A stretch of DNA of 38,127 bases from the IMG/VR virus record IMGVR_UViG_3300044798_000141, positions 1-38,127 of that record; one strand, written 5' to 3'. Positions within the stretch are counted from its first letter, which is position 1; every line of letters begins with the position of its first letter. Below are positions 13,277-21,578 of this stretch, piece after piece. Below the pieces are notes generated by a model, which searched no databases, had not been told where the DNA came from, and was given only the letters and a program-made list of their open reading frames with translations. Both the position numbers and the translations under genes were made by a program. The DNA is from a virus.

Positions 13277-13279
13277 ACT
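13251..13279 (+). promoter_or_regulatory. Weak candidate promoter before the structured block
   Basis: TTGCTA (13251-13256) and TAGACT (13274-13279), 17-bp spacer, inside the end of the AP2-like gene. It would start transcripts near 13286, just before the perfect repeat at 13295. Confidence 0.3.
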
Positions 13280-13294
13280 ATAGATGCAAGAATT

Positions 13295-13307
13295 GCGGAC
13301 TGGGGAG
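13295..13307 (+). repeat. Perfect start-associated repeat copy
   Basis: GCGGACTGGGGAG, ending 5 bp before ATG 13313. The downstream ORF is short and contains a terminator-like hairpin. Confidence 0.85.
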
Positions 13308-13312
13308 TCTAG

Positions 13313-13459
13313 ATGTTGAACGAGTATGCCGAGGCCTTGGAAGCGCAATATGCCGTGTTGTTCCCGGTGGCTTGTCATACTCCCCGAAGCAGATCCCCCA
13401 TGTACCACGGTCAGGCCCGCTGTTTGCCCGTGAACGCATGGGGGATTTTGTATGTCTAG
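13313..13459 (+). CDS. Possible small protein (48 aa), doubtful
   Basis: ATG 13313 has the start-associated repeat as its ribosome binding site and opens a 48-codon frame ending at TAG 13457-13459. The frame is kept because the repeat marks true gene starts elsewhere in the window. Against it, its second half is covered by a strong hairpin with a short T-tail (13393-13449), and the protein has no recognisable feature apart from several Cys and Pro. It could instead be a leader peptide or a decoy RNA. Confidence 0.35.
   Translation: MLNEYAEALEAQYAVLFPVACHTPRSRSPMYHGQARCLPVNAWGILYV
13393..13449 (+). terminator. Long-stem terminator-like hairpin
   Basis: ATCCCCCATG (13393-13402) pairs perfectly with CATGGGGGAT (13437-13446), an inner CACGG/CCGTG pair (13406-13410 and 13428-13432) shortens the loop, and the right arm runs into TTTT. 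This would end a transcript of about 165 nt starting near 13286. Confidence 0.55.
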
Positions 13460-13481
13460 AAAAGCCAATCGCGATTGTTTG

Positions 13482-13537
13482 AGTGCAGACGTGTTTCCTC
13501 CTACCCGCGCAAGCGGACTCCTTTGCACGTCTGCACT
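13482..13537 (+). ncRNA. Perfect 12-bp stem with inner GNRA tetraloop hairpin
   Basis: AGTGCAGACGTG (13482-13493) pairs with CACGTCTGCACT (13526-13537). Inside it CCGC-GCAA-GCGG (13505-13516) forms a hairpin with a GCAA (GNRA) tetraloop. It lies just before the HNH and terminase genes, where cos or pac regions are often found. It could be a structured RNA, or a DNA site used in packaging. Confidence 0.45.
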
Positions 13538-13579
13538 GAGACGATCCCTCCGGCCAGTCCTCGGGGTTGAGGGCGGGTG

Positions 13580-13951
13580 ATGCCGTATGCCCCCCGCCGG
13601 TTCTGTGGTTATGCTGGGTGTCACAAATATGCATTGCCAGGCGGTTATTACTGTGAGGATCACCGACAGGCTGCGCCGCATGCTTATGACAAGGCGCGTT
13701 ACACCGGGGCAGAGCACAGATTCTACAAGTCTGGCGACTGGCGTGCCGCGCGGGGGCAGTATCTCCAGGATCATCCACTCTGTGAGAACTGTTTGGCTGA
13801 GGGCAGAGTGACGCCTGCTACTCTGGTTCATCATAAGCAGCGAGTCAGAGACCATCCCGAACTCGCGCTTGATCCTGCTAACTTCAAGTCCTTATGCGAT
13901 GCCTGTCACAACCCAGAGCATCCAGAGAAGGGAGGATGGCATGACAGCTAG
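13580..13951 (+). CDS. HNH endonuclease of the packaging module
   Basis: A 123-aa HNH protein of the kind encoded beside the terminase in HK97-like phages, where it is needed for cos cleavage together with the large terminase. Residues 9-25 carry CGYAGCHKY and YYC (likely zinc ligands). The HNH core has CENC (68-71), LVHHKQ (HH at 84-85), N101 and CDACH (106-110). ATG 13580 is preceded by GAGGGCGGG; GTG 13577 is also possible. Its stop overlaps a small ORF that leads into terS. Confidence 0.85.
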   Translation: MPYAPRRFCGYAGCHKYALPGGYYCEDHRQAAPHAYDKARYTGAEHRFYKSGDWRAARGQYLQDHPLCENCLAEGRVTPATLVHHKQRVRDHPELALDPANFKSLCDACHNPEHPEKGGWHDS

Positions 13952-14060
13952 GGAGGGGAGGTCAAATATCTACGCCTTTGCGCCCTTCAGGCCGGCGGGG
14001 GGGCACGCGCGTGCATCCGCAGATGGCCGGTTTTCCAGGGTTTTTGGGGAAATGAGATGA
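13941..14060 (+). CDS. Possible small ORF bridging HNH and terS (39 aa)
   Basis: ATG 13941 follows GGGAGG and the frame ends in an ATGA overlap with terS at 14057. Only the tidy boundaries argue for it; the protein (rich in Arg, Ala and Gly) shows no motif, and it may simply be the terS leader. Confidence 0.25.
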   Translation: MTAREGRSNIYAFAPFRPAGGHARASADGRFSRVFGEMR

Positions 14061-14578
14061 GAGGACACAACCGCCGCAAGCCGACCGCCATCAAACTTCT
14101 CGAAGGCAACCGCGGACACCGGCCGTTGAACCCCGACGAACCGAAGGCCCCAGCGCGCGCCGTGATCGCCTGCCCAAATTGGCTCGCCGAGAAGGCACAG
14201 GGTGAATGGCGCCGGGTCATGACCGCTCTGGTGCGCATGCCAGGACTCCTGACGACCTGCGATCGAGCTGTGCTCGCTGGCTATTGCCAGGCGTGGGCGC
14301 GCTGGCGAGAGGCCGAAGAGGCGATGAAGAAGGGTCTCACCGTGTGCGTCGACAGCCGCCCTGGTTATTACACCGACCAGGTGAATCCCAATGTCAAGAT
14401 CAGCAAAATCTATTACGACCAGATGATGCGTGCGGCATCGATGCTCGGGTTCAGCCCTTCCGACCGGGGCGGCGTTCATCTCTTGCCGAATGCAGCGGAG
14501 AAGATCAAGCCAGACGAACTGACGCCGCCGCCTCGGAAAGCGCCACATATGCTCGTCGAGGGCCATAAGAAACCGTGA
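14057..14578 (+). CDS. terS: Small terminase subunit, P27 family
   Basis: A 173-aa protein starting MRGHNRRKPTAIKLLEGNRG, the hallmark start of P27-type small terminases, followed by PNWLAEKAQGEWRR and a helical middle. It recognises the packaging site and recruits the large subunit. Residue 100 onward includes KISKIYYDQMMRAASMLGF, typical of the C-terminal part. ATG 14057 overlaps the preceding small ORF, and its stop overlaps the GTG of terL. Confidence 0.93.
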   Translation: MRGHNRRKPTAIKLLEGNRGHRPLNPDEPKAPARAVIACPNWLAEKAQGEWRRVMTALVRMPGLLTTCDRAVLAGYCQAWARWREAEEAMKKGLTVCVDSRPGYYTDQVNPNVKISKIYYDQMMRAASMLGFSPSDRGGVHLLPNAAEKIKPDELTPPPRKAPHMLVEGHKKP

Positions 14579-16164
14579 TAACCAACGACATTAAGCGCAT
14601 TAACCTGAAGCAATACTACTTCGACACAGACGCTGCCGACTATGCCGTCCGGTTCTTTCCCCTGTTGCGCCAGTATAAGGGCGAGTGGGCGGGCAAGCCG
14701 TTCGTCTTACAGCCCTGGCAAGCCTATATTGTGCGCCAAGTCTTCGGTTGGAAGGACCGTGAGACCGGGCTGCGGATGTACCGGAAGGCCTTTATTGAGG
14801 TTCCCAAGAAGAATGGCAAGAGCACGATGGCTGCCGGTCTCGCCCTCCTGCTTGCTTTTGGAGATGGTGAGGCGGGCGCAGAGGTCTATTGTCTGGCGAA
14901 TGACAAACAGCAGGCACACATCGTGTTCGATATGGCCAAGATCATGGCCGAGACATCTTCCGTCCTTGCAGATCGGATCAGGGCATTCCAGACGTCCATT
15001 GTTCAGGAGAGCACCCGGTCCGTCCTCCGCTCCATGTCGAGCGATGTCAAGACCAAGGCCGGATACAACGTTAGTGGCGCGGTCATCGACGAACTCTATG
15101 CCTTCGACAGTCCGGAGCTGGTCGACCTCATTACGACGGCCGTCGGTGCGCGCTCCCAACCGCTCGTCATCGAAATCACGACGGCTGGAAACGACCAGGA
15201 GTCCATCTGCTACGAGACCTATGACTATGCCAAACGCGTGGCTGCCGGGATCATCGAAGACCCAACCTTCTTCACGGTCATCTATGAGGCTGATCCGGGC
15301 GACGACTGGACATTGCCCGCAACGTGGTACAAGGCAAATCCGTCACTGGGCGTCACGATTCCCGAATCCTTTCTTGCTGCAGAATGCCGTGAGGCTCAAA
15401 ATAATCCGGCGAAGCAGAATGCCTTCCGCCGCTGGTATCTGAACCAATGGACGCAGCAGAGTGTGCGGTGGCTGGACTTGGCGTTCTATGACAAGTGCGT
15501 GAATAACGCGGCCTTCGAGATTGGGGGTCGGGTTTGCTATATTGGGCTGGATCTTGCCAAGACGATCGACCTTGTTGGACTGATGGAGGTATGGGCACCG
15601 CTTAAACCAGAGGGGCAGTGGAACCTTGTGCCTATGGCATTCATTCCCGCGGAGAACCTCGAGGCGCGCGCCAAAGCCGACCACGTACCCTACGATCTGT
15701 GGGTGAAACAAGGGTACATCCAGACGACACCTGGGAACATCTGCGACTATGACTTCATCCGGTCCTACCTGGAGAAGCGACGGGAGCTGACCAAGTGCAA
15801 TGATGTCGTCGGCGATCCCTGGAACTTCTCGCAACTCTCCAACGATTTGCAGAAAGATGGTTGGAACGTGCTCGAGGCGCGCCAAGGGTTCAAGACCATG
15901 AGTCCGGCGGCCAAGGACATTCAGCGCCTGATCCTGTCGGGCAAGGTCGACATCCCGACCAACCCCGTGCTGCGTTGGATGTTCGACAACGTCTCGATCG
16001 TGGAGGATGAGGCGCAAAATATCAAGCCTGTGAAGCGGAACAATGCCGCAAAGATTGATCTTCTCGTAGCATGGATCGATGCGCAGCATGCGCACCTGTT
16101 GGCTGAACCGAATGAAGATGCCTACTATGCAACCCACGATATCTTCGTAGCGGGAGGGAAATGA
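14575..16164 (+). CDS. terL: Large terminase subunit (ATPase and nuclease)
   Basis: A 529-aa HK97-type large terminase that drives DNA packaging at the portal and cuts concatemers. Walker A is VPKKNGKS (76-83), Walker B with the catalytic Glu is GAVIDE (168-173), and ITTAGND (201-207) fits the coupling motif. The C-terminal RNase-H-like nuclease starts with YIGLDLAKTIDLVGL, where D326 is the first metal ligand; VGDPWNF gives another Asp. GTG start, coupled to terS. Full-length for its family. Confidence 0.96.
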   Translation: MITNDIKRINLKQYYFDTDAADYAVRFFPLLRQYKGEWAGKPFVLQPWQAYIVRQVFGWKDRETGLRMYRKAFIEVPKKNGKSTMAAGLALLLAFGDGEAGAEVYCLANDKQQAHIVFDMAKIMAETSSVLADRIRAFQTSIVQESTRSVLRSMSSDVKTKAGYNVSGAVIDELYAFDSPELVDLITTAVGARSQPLVIEITTAGNDQESICYETYDYAKRVAAGIIEDPTFFTVIYEADPGDDWTLPATWYKANPSLGVTIPESFLAAECREAQNNPAKQNAFRRWYLNQWTQQSVRWLDLAFYDKCVNNAAFEIGGRVCYIGLDLAKTIDLVGLMEVWAPLKPEGQWNLVPMAFIPAENLEARAKADHVPYDLWVKQGYIQTTPGNICDYDFIRSYLEKRRELTKCNDVVGDPWNFSQLSNDLQKDGWNVLEARQGFKTMSPAAKDIQRLILSGKVDIPTNPVLRWMFDNVSIVEDEAQNIKPVKRNNAAKIDLLVAWIDAQHAHLLAEPNEDAYYATHDIFVAGGK

Positions 16165-17801
16165 TGAACTTCTTGCAACGGCTGAAGAGATCGTGGCAAT
16201 TGACCTCGACTGATCCAGAGTTCCTGCAACTTATGGGCGGGCAGACCGCCATTTCCGGCGTAGTCGTGACGGAGAAAACGGCATTGACGTTGACCACCGT
16301 TTACTCGTGTATCGATCTCCTGTCCTCGACGATCGCTTCACTTCCCTTGCACGTCTACCGGCGCACGAGCAATGGCAAGGAGCGGGCGACAGATCATGCC
16401 CTGTACGGTCTTCTGCACGACCAGGTGAACTTGCGTATGACCTCATTTGCCTGGCGAAATGCGGCCGTCAGCCACCTACTCGGTTGGGGCAACTCGTATT
16501 CTGAAGTCCAACTGGATGGGGCTGGACGAACAGTAGCGCTATGGTTGCTCCGCCCCGACAAGATGCAGATCTGGCAAAATCCCGACCTGAGTCTGACGTA
16601 CATTTACACGATGCCGGATGGATCCACAGTGAAGTTGCCGGATTACCGCATCTTGCACCTGCGCGGGCTGTCGTTTGATGGCATTATGGGCTACTCACCG
16701 ATTGACAAGGCGCGGGAAACGCTGGGTCTTGCACTGGCCACGTTGCAATATGGGGCTGCATTCTTTGCGAACAATGCCAATCCGAGTGTAGCGCTGACCC
16801 TTCCGGGCACCACGGGCAACGCAGAACGAGCAAAGAAGATAGCGGAAGCATGGGACGCGACGCATGCCGGTCTGACAAATGCGCATCGGACGGCCATCCT
16901 CGAGGGCGGAGCGGATATCAAGGTCATCGGGATTCCTCCGGAGAACGCGCAGTTCCTCGAGACACGCAAGTTCACGCGTGAGGAGATCGCTTCCATCTAC
17001 CGAGTACCGGCCCACCTGATTGGCGACTTGGAACATGCCACCTTCAGTAACGTCGAGAACCTCGATATTCAATTCGAGAAGCACACAGTCCGGTCTTGGG
17101 CCGTGAATATCGAACAGGAACTAAGTGGTCTCTTCCAGGACGCCGATCGCCAGACATACTTCGCAGAATTTGCGTTGGACGGGCTGCTGCGGGGCGATAC
17201 TGCCTCACGCCATGCGGCATATGCCCTCGGCCGTCAGTGGGGTTACTATTCTGTGAACGATATCAGGGGCATGGAGAACATGAACGGGATCGGCTCAGCG
17301 GGCGACCGGTATCTCGAGCCGCTCAACATGACCGTTCCGCCCAATATCCGGAGCCTGTTGCTCCCGGTTGTGGCTGATGTCATGGAGGGTATTAGGAAAA
17401 AGGAGGCACAGGACGTTCTCAGTGAAGGCCGGAAATGCTTTGTAGAAAGCGGGGTCGCCGGTTTTACTCAGTGGGTCATCAATTACATGGCCGCACCCTT
17501 CTTAGGGCTAGTGACAGAGCGCCTTGCAGCCCCTATGCTTGCGCACATCCGTGCAGTCGGTGAAGGCAAGCCCGTCGACGAGTCGATTGGAAAGGCCTTT
17601 GCAGCGGTTCAATCAAGGCGATACGTCGAGTCAGAACAGGCCGCACTCCTGTCGGTTGTCAGTCGGGCACAAGACACTTTTGCTGAACCCATGCGTGCCC
17701 TTGAAGTATTCTATGCAGAGCGGGCACAAAACTCGTCCGCGTCGCTTGCCTCTGACATTCTGGGGGCCGTTAATGCACAATTGGAGGTATGCAATGGATA
17801 A
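16161..17801 (+). CDS. Portal protein, HK97 family
   Basis: A 546-aa portal forming the dodecameric DNA gate at one capsid vertex. YSCIDLLSSTIASLPLHVYR (48-67), LLGWGNSYSEV and FTREEIASIYRVPAHLIGD are typical family segments. It is about 120 residues longer than HK97 gp3; the extra C-terminal part (from about residue 410) is helical and unassigned. ATG 16161 is followed by ATG 16164; either could be used. It overlaps terL by 4 bp and the protease gene by 8 bp. Confidence 0.95.
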   Translation: MMNFLQRLKRSWQLTSTDPEFLQLMGGQTAISGVVVTEKTALTLTTVYSCIDLLSSTIASLPLHVYRRTSNGKERATDHALYGLLHDQVNLRMTSFAWRNAAVSHLLGWGNSYSEVQLDGAGRTVALWLLRPDKMQIWQNPDLSLTYIYTMPDGSTVKLPDYRILHLRGLSFDGIMGYSPIDKARETLGLALATLQYGAAFFANNANPSVALTLPGTTGNAERAKKIAEAWDATHAGLTNAHRTAILEGGADIKVIGIPPENAQFLETRKFTREEIASIYRVPAHLIGDLEHATFSNVENLDIQFEKHTVRSWAVNIEQELSGLFQDADRQTYFAEFALDGLLRGDTASRHAAYALGRQWGYYSVNDIRGMENMNGIGSAGDRYLEPLNMTVPPNIRSLLLPVVADVMEGIRKKEAQDVLSEGRKCFVESGVAGFTQWVINYMAAPFLGLVTERLAAPMLAHIRAVGEGKPVDESIGKAFAAVQSRRYVESEQAALLSVVSRAQDTFAEPMRALEVFYAERAQNSSASLASDILGAVNAQLEVCNG

Positions 17802-18804
17802 GACAGAAGTCCGCAAGGCGTTACCCGTGCACCACACGCCGACCTCGGATACGTCATGGGATGGTCCGGCGGCGAAGGCCAATCTCAAACTGGACCAGGA
17901 TGCAGCGTACTATCAGGAGGCGTTTGCCTGGCAGGACCTCGAAGGCGATCCTAAGACGAAGGCCGCCTACAAGTTTATCAATCATGAAGTGGATGCTGAT
18001 GGAACAATCGGAGCAGCCAATATCACGGCCTGTCGAGCGGGCATTGCCGTGTTGAACGGCGGGCGCGGTGGCACCACGATTCCCGATACCGACCGGCAAG
18101 GGGTCTACAACCACCTGGCGGCGCACCTGAAAGATGCAGATCTCGAACCGCCAGAGTTGAAAAGCTTTGTCGACGAGAAAATCGAACGCCGGACCGTGCC
18201 CTGTGAGTATCGTGAGGGCGATGGTGTGAACCCGATGATCACTGGACATGCCGCTGTCTTTGATACGGCGACCGACATTGGGGGCTGGTTCAGCGAGATT
18301 ATCGCCAAGGGCGCCTTCAAGCAGGCTATCAAGCGGGACGATGTGCGGGCTCTCTGGAACCATGACGAGAACTATGTGCTTGGACGGACCCCGAAGACCT
18401 TGCGACTTGCCGAGGATGAGAAGGGCCTCGCCGTTGAGATCGACGTGCCGCAGACGCAGCTCATCAAGGACATGGTGCTGACGCCTATGCAGCGTGGGGA
18501 CGTGAACCAGATGAGTTTTGCCTTCCAGGTGACGAAGGAGGCTTGGGATCAGACAGATCCTAAGAACCTCATCCGTACCATCCAGGAAGTCAAACTCTTT
18601 GACGTCTCACCCGTCACCTATCCCGCCTATCCGACGACCGACTGTGCCGTCCGTTCCGGTCAGGACGTCCTGAACGATTATCGTGCCAGCAAGGAGATAC
18701 TTCCTGTGGTATTGCCCGAACCGGAACATACAACGCCAACCTCGGTACTGAGAGAGAAGTTGAGGCTGGCCGAACTCGAATGGCAGATGAAAGCATCAAA
18801 ATGA
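17794..18804 (+). CDS. Prohead protease (U35 family) with N-terminal extra domain
   Basis: A 336-aa protein. The HK97-type serine protease domain spans about residues 140-300: ITGHAAVFDT, VRALWNHDENYVLGR with catalytic His190, and NQMSFAFQV with Ser241. It matures the capsid by cutting the delta domain of the coat protein. Residues 20-118 form a separate domain (SWDGPAAKAN, YKFINHEVDADGTIGAANI, VYNHLAAHLKDADLEPP) seen fused to many phage proteases. Start at ATG 17794, with GGAGG six bases upstream; longer starts lie inside the portal gene. Confidence 0.92.
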   Translation: MDKTEVRKALPVHHTPTSDTSWDGPAAKANLKLDQDAAYYQEAFAWQDLEGDPKTKAAYKFINHEVDADGTIGAANITACRAGIAVLNGGRGGTTIPDTDRQGVYNHLAAHLKDADLEPPELKSFVDEKIERRTVPCEYREGDGVNPMITGHAAVFDTATDIGGWFSEIIAKGAFKQAIKRDDVRALWNHDENYVLGRTPKTLRLAEDEKGLAVEIDVPQTQLIKDMVLTPMQRGDVNQMSFAFQVTKEAWDQTDPKNLIRTIQEVKLFDVSPVTYPAYPTTDCAVRSGQDVLNDYRASKEILPVVLPEPEHTTPTSVLREKLRLAELEWQMKASK

Positions 18805-18818
18805 TCGAGACAATTAGG

Positions 18819-18876
18819 GTTCGCCCCTTGGGGGGGTAGTCCGAACGATATATTAACTCCGGGCACTGTATCGGAG
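18819..18876 (+). promoter_or_regulatory. Two hairpins in the capsid gene leader
   Basis: GTTCG (18819-18823)/CGAAC (18842-18846) with inner CCCC/GGGG pairing, then CTCCG (18857-18861)/CGGAG (18872-18876). They lie in the 109-bp gap before the capsid gene and may stabilise its mRNA or act in processing; no T-run, so not an obvious terminator. Confidence 0.4.
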
Positions 18877-18913
18877 AGCAGGCGACAATATTATAAACTA
18901 TGGAGGCATCAGA

Positions 18914-20128
18914 ATGAACGGAAGACAAATCGGAGAAACACGGGCTGGCCTAATCGTCAACCTGCACGAGATTCTTGACCGGGCGGAGGCAGACGGGAAT
19001 CGCGCCCTGACGGCCGAGGAACGTATCACTTATGACAAGATCTTTGCGGATGTTGTGACTTTGGAGGCGGACAAGAAGAGAGTGGAGGCACTCGAGGTCG
19101 CCGATGCTTCACTTCGTCAGATCACGCCTCCACTTGCTGCGGGCAAGGGCCTTATTGAAGGCTCTTCGGATAAGACGCAGGAAGAGAGACGGGTGGCATT
19201 TCAGCACTTCATTCGGAGAACCCTTACCGAGTCCGAGGCTCGGGCTTTGACCCAGGGGTCGGAACCGGGTGGTGGGTATCTTGTGCCCGACCAGTTCCGG
19301 GCAGACCTGATCCAGGACGTCGGCAATGAGGTGTTTGTCCGGCAGCTGGCAAAGGTTGACACCATTACTGGTACCGACACGATCGGCTACCCGGTCCTCA
19401 ATGCGCACATGGCGAATGCCGAGTGGACGTCTGAGGTCGGTGCGGCTACCAAGGATGTCACGCTGCAATTCGGCAAGCGGGAAGTCAAGCCCAACAAACT
19501 GCAGAAGGCGATTCAGGTCAGCAAGACCCTGCTGCGGAATGCGGCCATCGATGTCGAGGCAACGGTCCGCTCCGAGTTCGCGTACGTCTTGGGTATCACT
19601 ATGGAACAGGGGTACCTCACTGGCATTGGCACCAACCAGCCCCTTGGTGTATTCACTGTCTCCGCGAATGGCATCGACACCGACCGCGATTTCTCGGACG
19701 GGAACACGGCAACGGCTCTCACTGTCGACGGTCTCATGACCGCGAAGTATGCCCTGAAGCCGTTGCATCGGCGCAGTGCTCAGTGGCTGTTTCACACCGA
19801 CGCCATCCTTAGGCTTTCCAAATTGAAAGACGGTGAGGGCCGCTACATCTGGTCCGGTTCGGTCGTCTCAGGCGCACCGGATACTTTGCTCGGATTGCCC
19901 GTCAACGAATCGGCCTATGTTCCCAGCACCTTCTCGGCCTCTAAGTACGTTGGCATGCTTGCCAACTGGAGCAGGGGCTATCACATTGTTGATTCGCAGA
20001 CCGTCGAGATACAGGTTTTGCGCGAACTCTACGCCGAGACGGGCTTGGTTGAATACCTTGTGGACCTGTGGACAGACGGTGCCCCCGTTCTGCCTGAAGC
20101 GTTCGCACGCATCAAGCTGTCGGCTTAG
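18914..20128 (+). CDS. Major capsid protein, HK97 family
   Basis: A 404-aa coat protein. Residues 1-105 are a charged, helical delta (scaffold-like) domain, probably removed by the protease, with maturation expected near 115-125 before GGGYLVPDQFR. The HK97 fold follows: IGYPVLNAHMANAEWTSEVG, LQKAIQVSKTLLRNAAIDVE, GYLTGIGTNQPLGVF (E-loop/A-domain region), WLFHTDAILRLSKLKD, ETGLVEYLVDLWTDGAP. ATG 18914 follows GGAGG. Confidence 0.96.
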   Translation: MNGRQIGETRAGLIVNLHEILDRAEADGNRALTAEERITYDKIFADVVTLEADKKRVEALEVADASLRQITPPLAAGKGLIEGSSDKTQEERRVAFQHFIRRTLTESEARALTQGSEPGGGYLVPDQFRADLIQDVGNEVFVRQLAKVDTITGTDTIGYPVLNAHMANAEWTSEVGAATKDVTLQFGKREVKPNKLQKAIQVSKTLLRNAAIDVEATVRSEFAYVLGITMEQGYLTGIGTNQPLGVFTVSANGIDTDRDFSDGNTATALTVDGLMTAKYALKPLHRRSAQWLFHTDAILRLSKLKDGEGRYIWSGSVVSGAPDTLLGLPVNESAYVPSTFSASKYVGMLANWSRGYHIVDSQTVEIQVLRELYAETGLVEYLVDLWTDGAPVLPEAFARIKLSA

Positions 20129-20137
20129 GAGACTGAC

Positions 20138-20581
20138 ATGAAGAGCATACTGAACAACAACATCATCACCCAGGAACTTGGTTATTATTCCGCTGGAACG
20201 ACCGGCTATTCATCTGCCGTCTTGGATATGGCGGGATTCGACTGGGCCGTTGCGATTGCCTCCTATGGTACTTTGCTTGCCACGGGAACACTCAATCTCA
20301 AAGCATTCGGGGGCGCCGCATCTAGTGCTGCTGCCACTGCCTATGCCGGCGATATTACCTACACCGTCCCTGCGACTCCCATTTCGGGTATCTGCCAGGT
20401 GCTCGAGGTTCACAGACCCACACTCCGTTACATCAAGTTCACCATGACGCCGGCTGTTGCCAGTGCTGTCATCTGTGGCATGGTTGTCCTCCGCGGCAGG
20501 GGCAAGATGCCCGCGACCCAGGTCGCACTGACCACCGGTTGCCTGTCATCTGCCGTCCTCGTCACGCCGGCAAACGCCTAG
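20138..20581 (+). CDS. Probable capsid-associated (decoration-like) protein
   Basis: A 147-aa protein directly after the capsid gene, starting at ATG 20138 after AGGAG. It is rich in Ala, Gly, Thr and Val with alternating strands (SAVLDMAGFDWAVAIASYGT), as in small virion proteins that decorate HK97-type heads. A hairpin with a TTT tail follows (20594-20612). Function by position and composition only. Confidence 0.55.
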   Translation: MKSILNNNIITQELGYYSAGTTGYSSAVLDMAGFDWAVAIASYGTLLATGTLNLKAFGGAASSAAATAYAGDITYTVPATPISGICQVLEVHRPTLRYIKFTMTPAVASAVICGMVVLRGRGKMPATQVALTTGCLSSAVLVTPANA

Positions 20582-20593
20582 TCTAAGTTATTG

Positions 20594-20615
20594 GGGGCGC
20601 GATGAACGCCCCTTT
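20594..20615 (+). terminator. Short GC hairpin with T-tail
   Basis: GGGGCG (20594-20599) pairs with CGCCCC (20607-20612), followed by TTT. It may reduce read-through from the capsid block. Confidence 0.45.
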
Positions 20616-20626
20616 GGAGGTACTGA

Positions 20627-21160
20627 ATGGCAGCTGGAGATTTCACTGCATTAATTCATAAAGAAGACGGGGTTATGACGTTTGAGCCGGGGTCCGTTTT
20701 TAACCTCGCATCTGCCCCGAATTTTGTTGTTGCTATTGCTGCACCCCACAATGAACTTGGGGGAGCGGGTTATTTTGAGTCTGATGTTTCAGGAACCTTT
20801 GCTGGTCACTTCTACGGTATGGGTTCATGGATTAACTTTGGCGCCGCCTCCATCACGGGCGGGAACATCATTGCTGCTCAGGATAACGGGATCTATGGAA
20901 CCGCGACTATGACCAATTCCATTATTGTTTTTGGTATGCGCATGGAAGGGATTGTTACTGGAACTCCAGGGCAATTTGTTCCATTCAGTCTTAACACGGC
21001 CAATAGATCGATTACGGCCTTGTTCAACATCGCGTCTGGCCCATCGATCGGTGCCGTAAATGGTACACCCACCGCTGCGGCAAGTGGCAGTATCCCGCTC
21101 TTTGTCGATGGGAACGGCACAGTAAAATACGCCCGCTATTACGATTCACCAACTGCATAG
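20627..21160 (+). CDS. Probable virion protein, beta-rich (177 aa)
   Basis: Starts at ATG 20627 after GGAGG. Nearly neutral, Gly/Ala/Thr-rich with repeating strands (FYGMGSWINFGAASITGGN, IVFGMRMEGIVTGTPG); no Cys. It resembles small head-surface or fibre proteins and sits in the head gene block. It is more A+T-rich than the genes around it, so it may have been exchanged recently. No specific family recognised. Confidence 0.5.
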   Translation: MAAGDFTALIHKEDGVMTFEPGSVFNLASAPNFVVAIAAPHNELGGAGYFESDVSGTFAGHFYGMGSWINFGAASITGGNIIAAQDNGIYGTATMTNSIIVFGMRMEGIVTGTPGQFVPFSLNTANRSITALFNIASGPSIGAVNGTPTAAASGSIPLFVDGNGTVKYARYYDSPTA

Positions 21161-21176
21161 GTCTAATCTATGAATG

Positions 21177-21233
21177 ACGCACGGGCTAGCAATTTGCGAA
21201 AAGGGTTCTCCTCCCCTGCTCCTGCCCGTGCGT
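21177..21233 (+). terminator. Long-loop inverted repeat
   Basis: ACGCACGGGC (21177-21186) pairs perfectly with GCCCGTGCGT (21224-21233) over a 37-base loop. It follows a head gene and precedes the GGGGAG ribosome binding site of the next; no T-run. Confidence 0.4.
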
Positions 21234-21257
21234 ATTGGGGAGAAAGGGGAGTGAAAT

Positions 21258-21569
21258 ATGGAATTGACTTTGATTGACAGGTTTGCACTGTTGAAGGTAC
21301 TACCGCATGAAGGGAGTTATGCCACGCTCAGGATTGTCTACGAGCTGAGGCTTGCCCTTTCGCCCTCGGAGCAGGAACACAAGGAGTTCGAGATAAGGGA
21401 ACAGGGGAACAGCATTATTTGGAATCCTGCGAAGGGTTCTGTTCCAAAGGAAATGCCTATCGGAGAGAAGGCAACGGACATTATTGTGATGTCCCTTAAG
21501 AAGTTCGACCAGAACGGGAATCTTCCGGAAGAGGCCATTTCGGTCTACGAGAAGTTCATCAAAAGCTAG
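21258..21569 (+). CDS. Hypothetical protein (103 aa)
   Basis: ATG 21258 follows GGGGAG. Alternating strands in the first half (ATLRIVYELRLALS) and EFEIREQGNSIIW, then a helical end (EEAISVYEKFIKS). It sits among head genes but is charged and unlike its Ala/Gly-rich neighbours; no family recognised. Confidence 0.5.
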   Translation: MELTLIDRFALLKVLPHEGSYATLRIVYELRLALSPSEQEHKEFEIREQGNSIIWNPAKGSVPKEMPIGEKATDIIVMSLKKFDQNGNLPEEAISVYEKFIKS

Positions 21570-21578
21570 GAGGTCAAT

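Noticed and set aside
13551-13573. CGGCCAGTCCTCGGGG as another antisense seed
   Set aside because: It shares only CCAGTCC with the seed and is not complementary to the start-associated repeat over a useful length.
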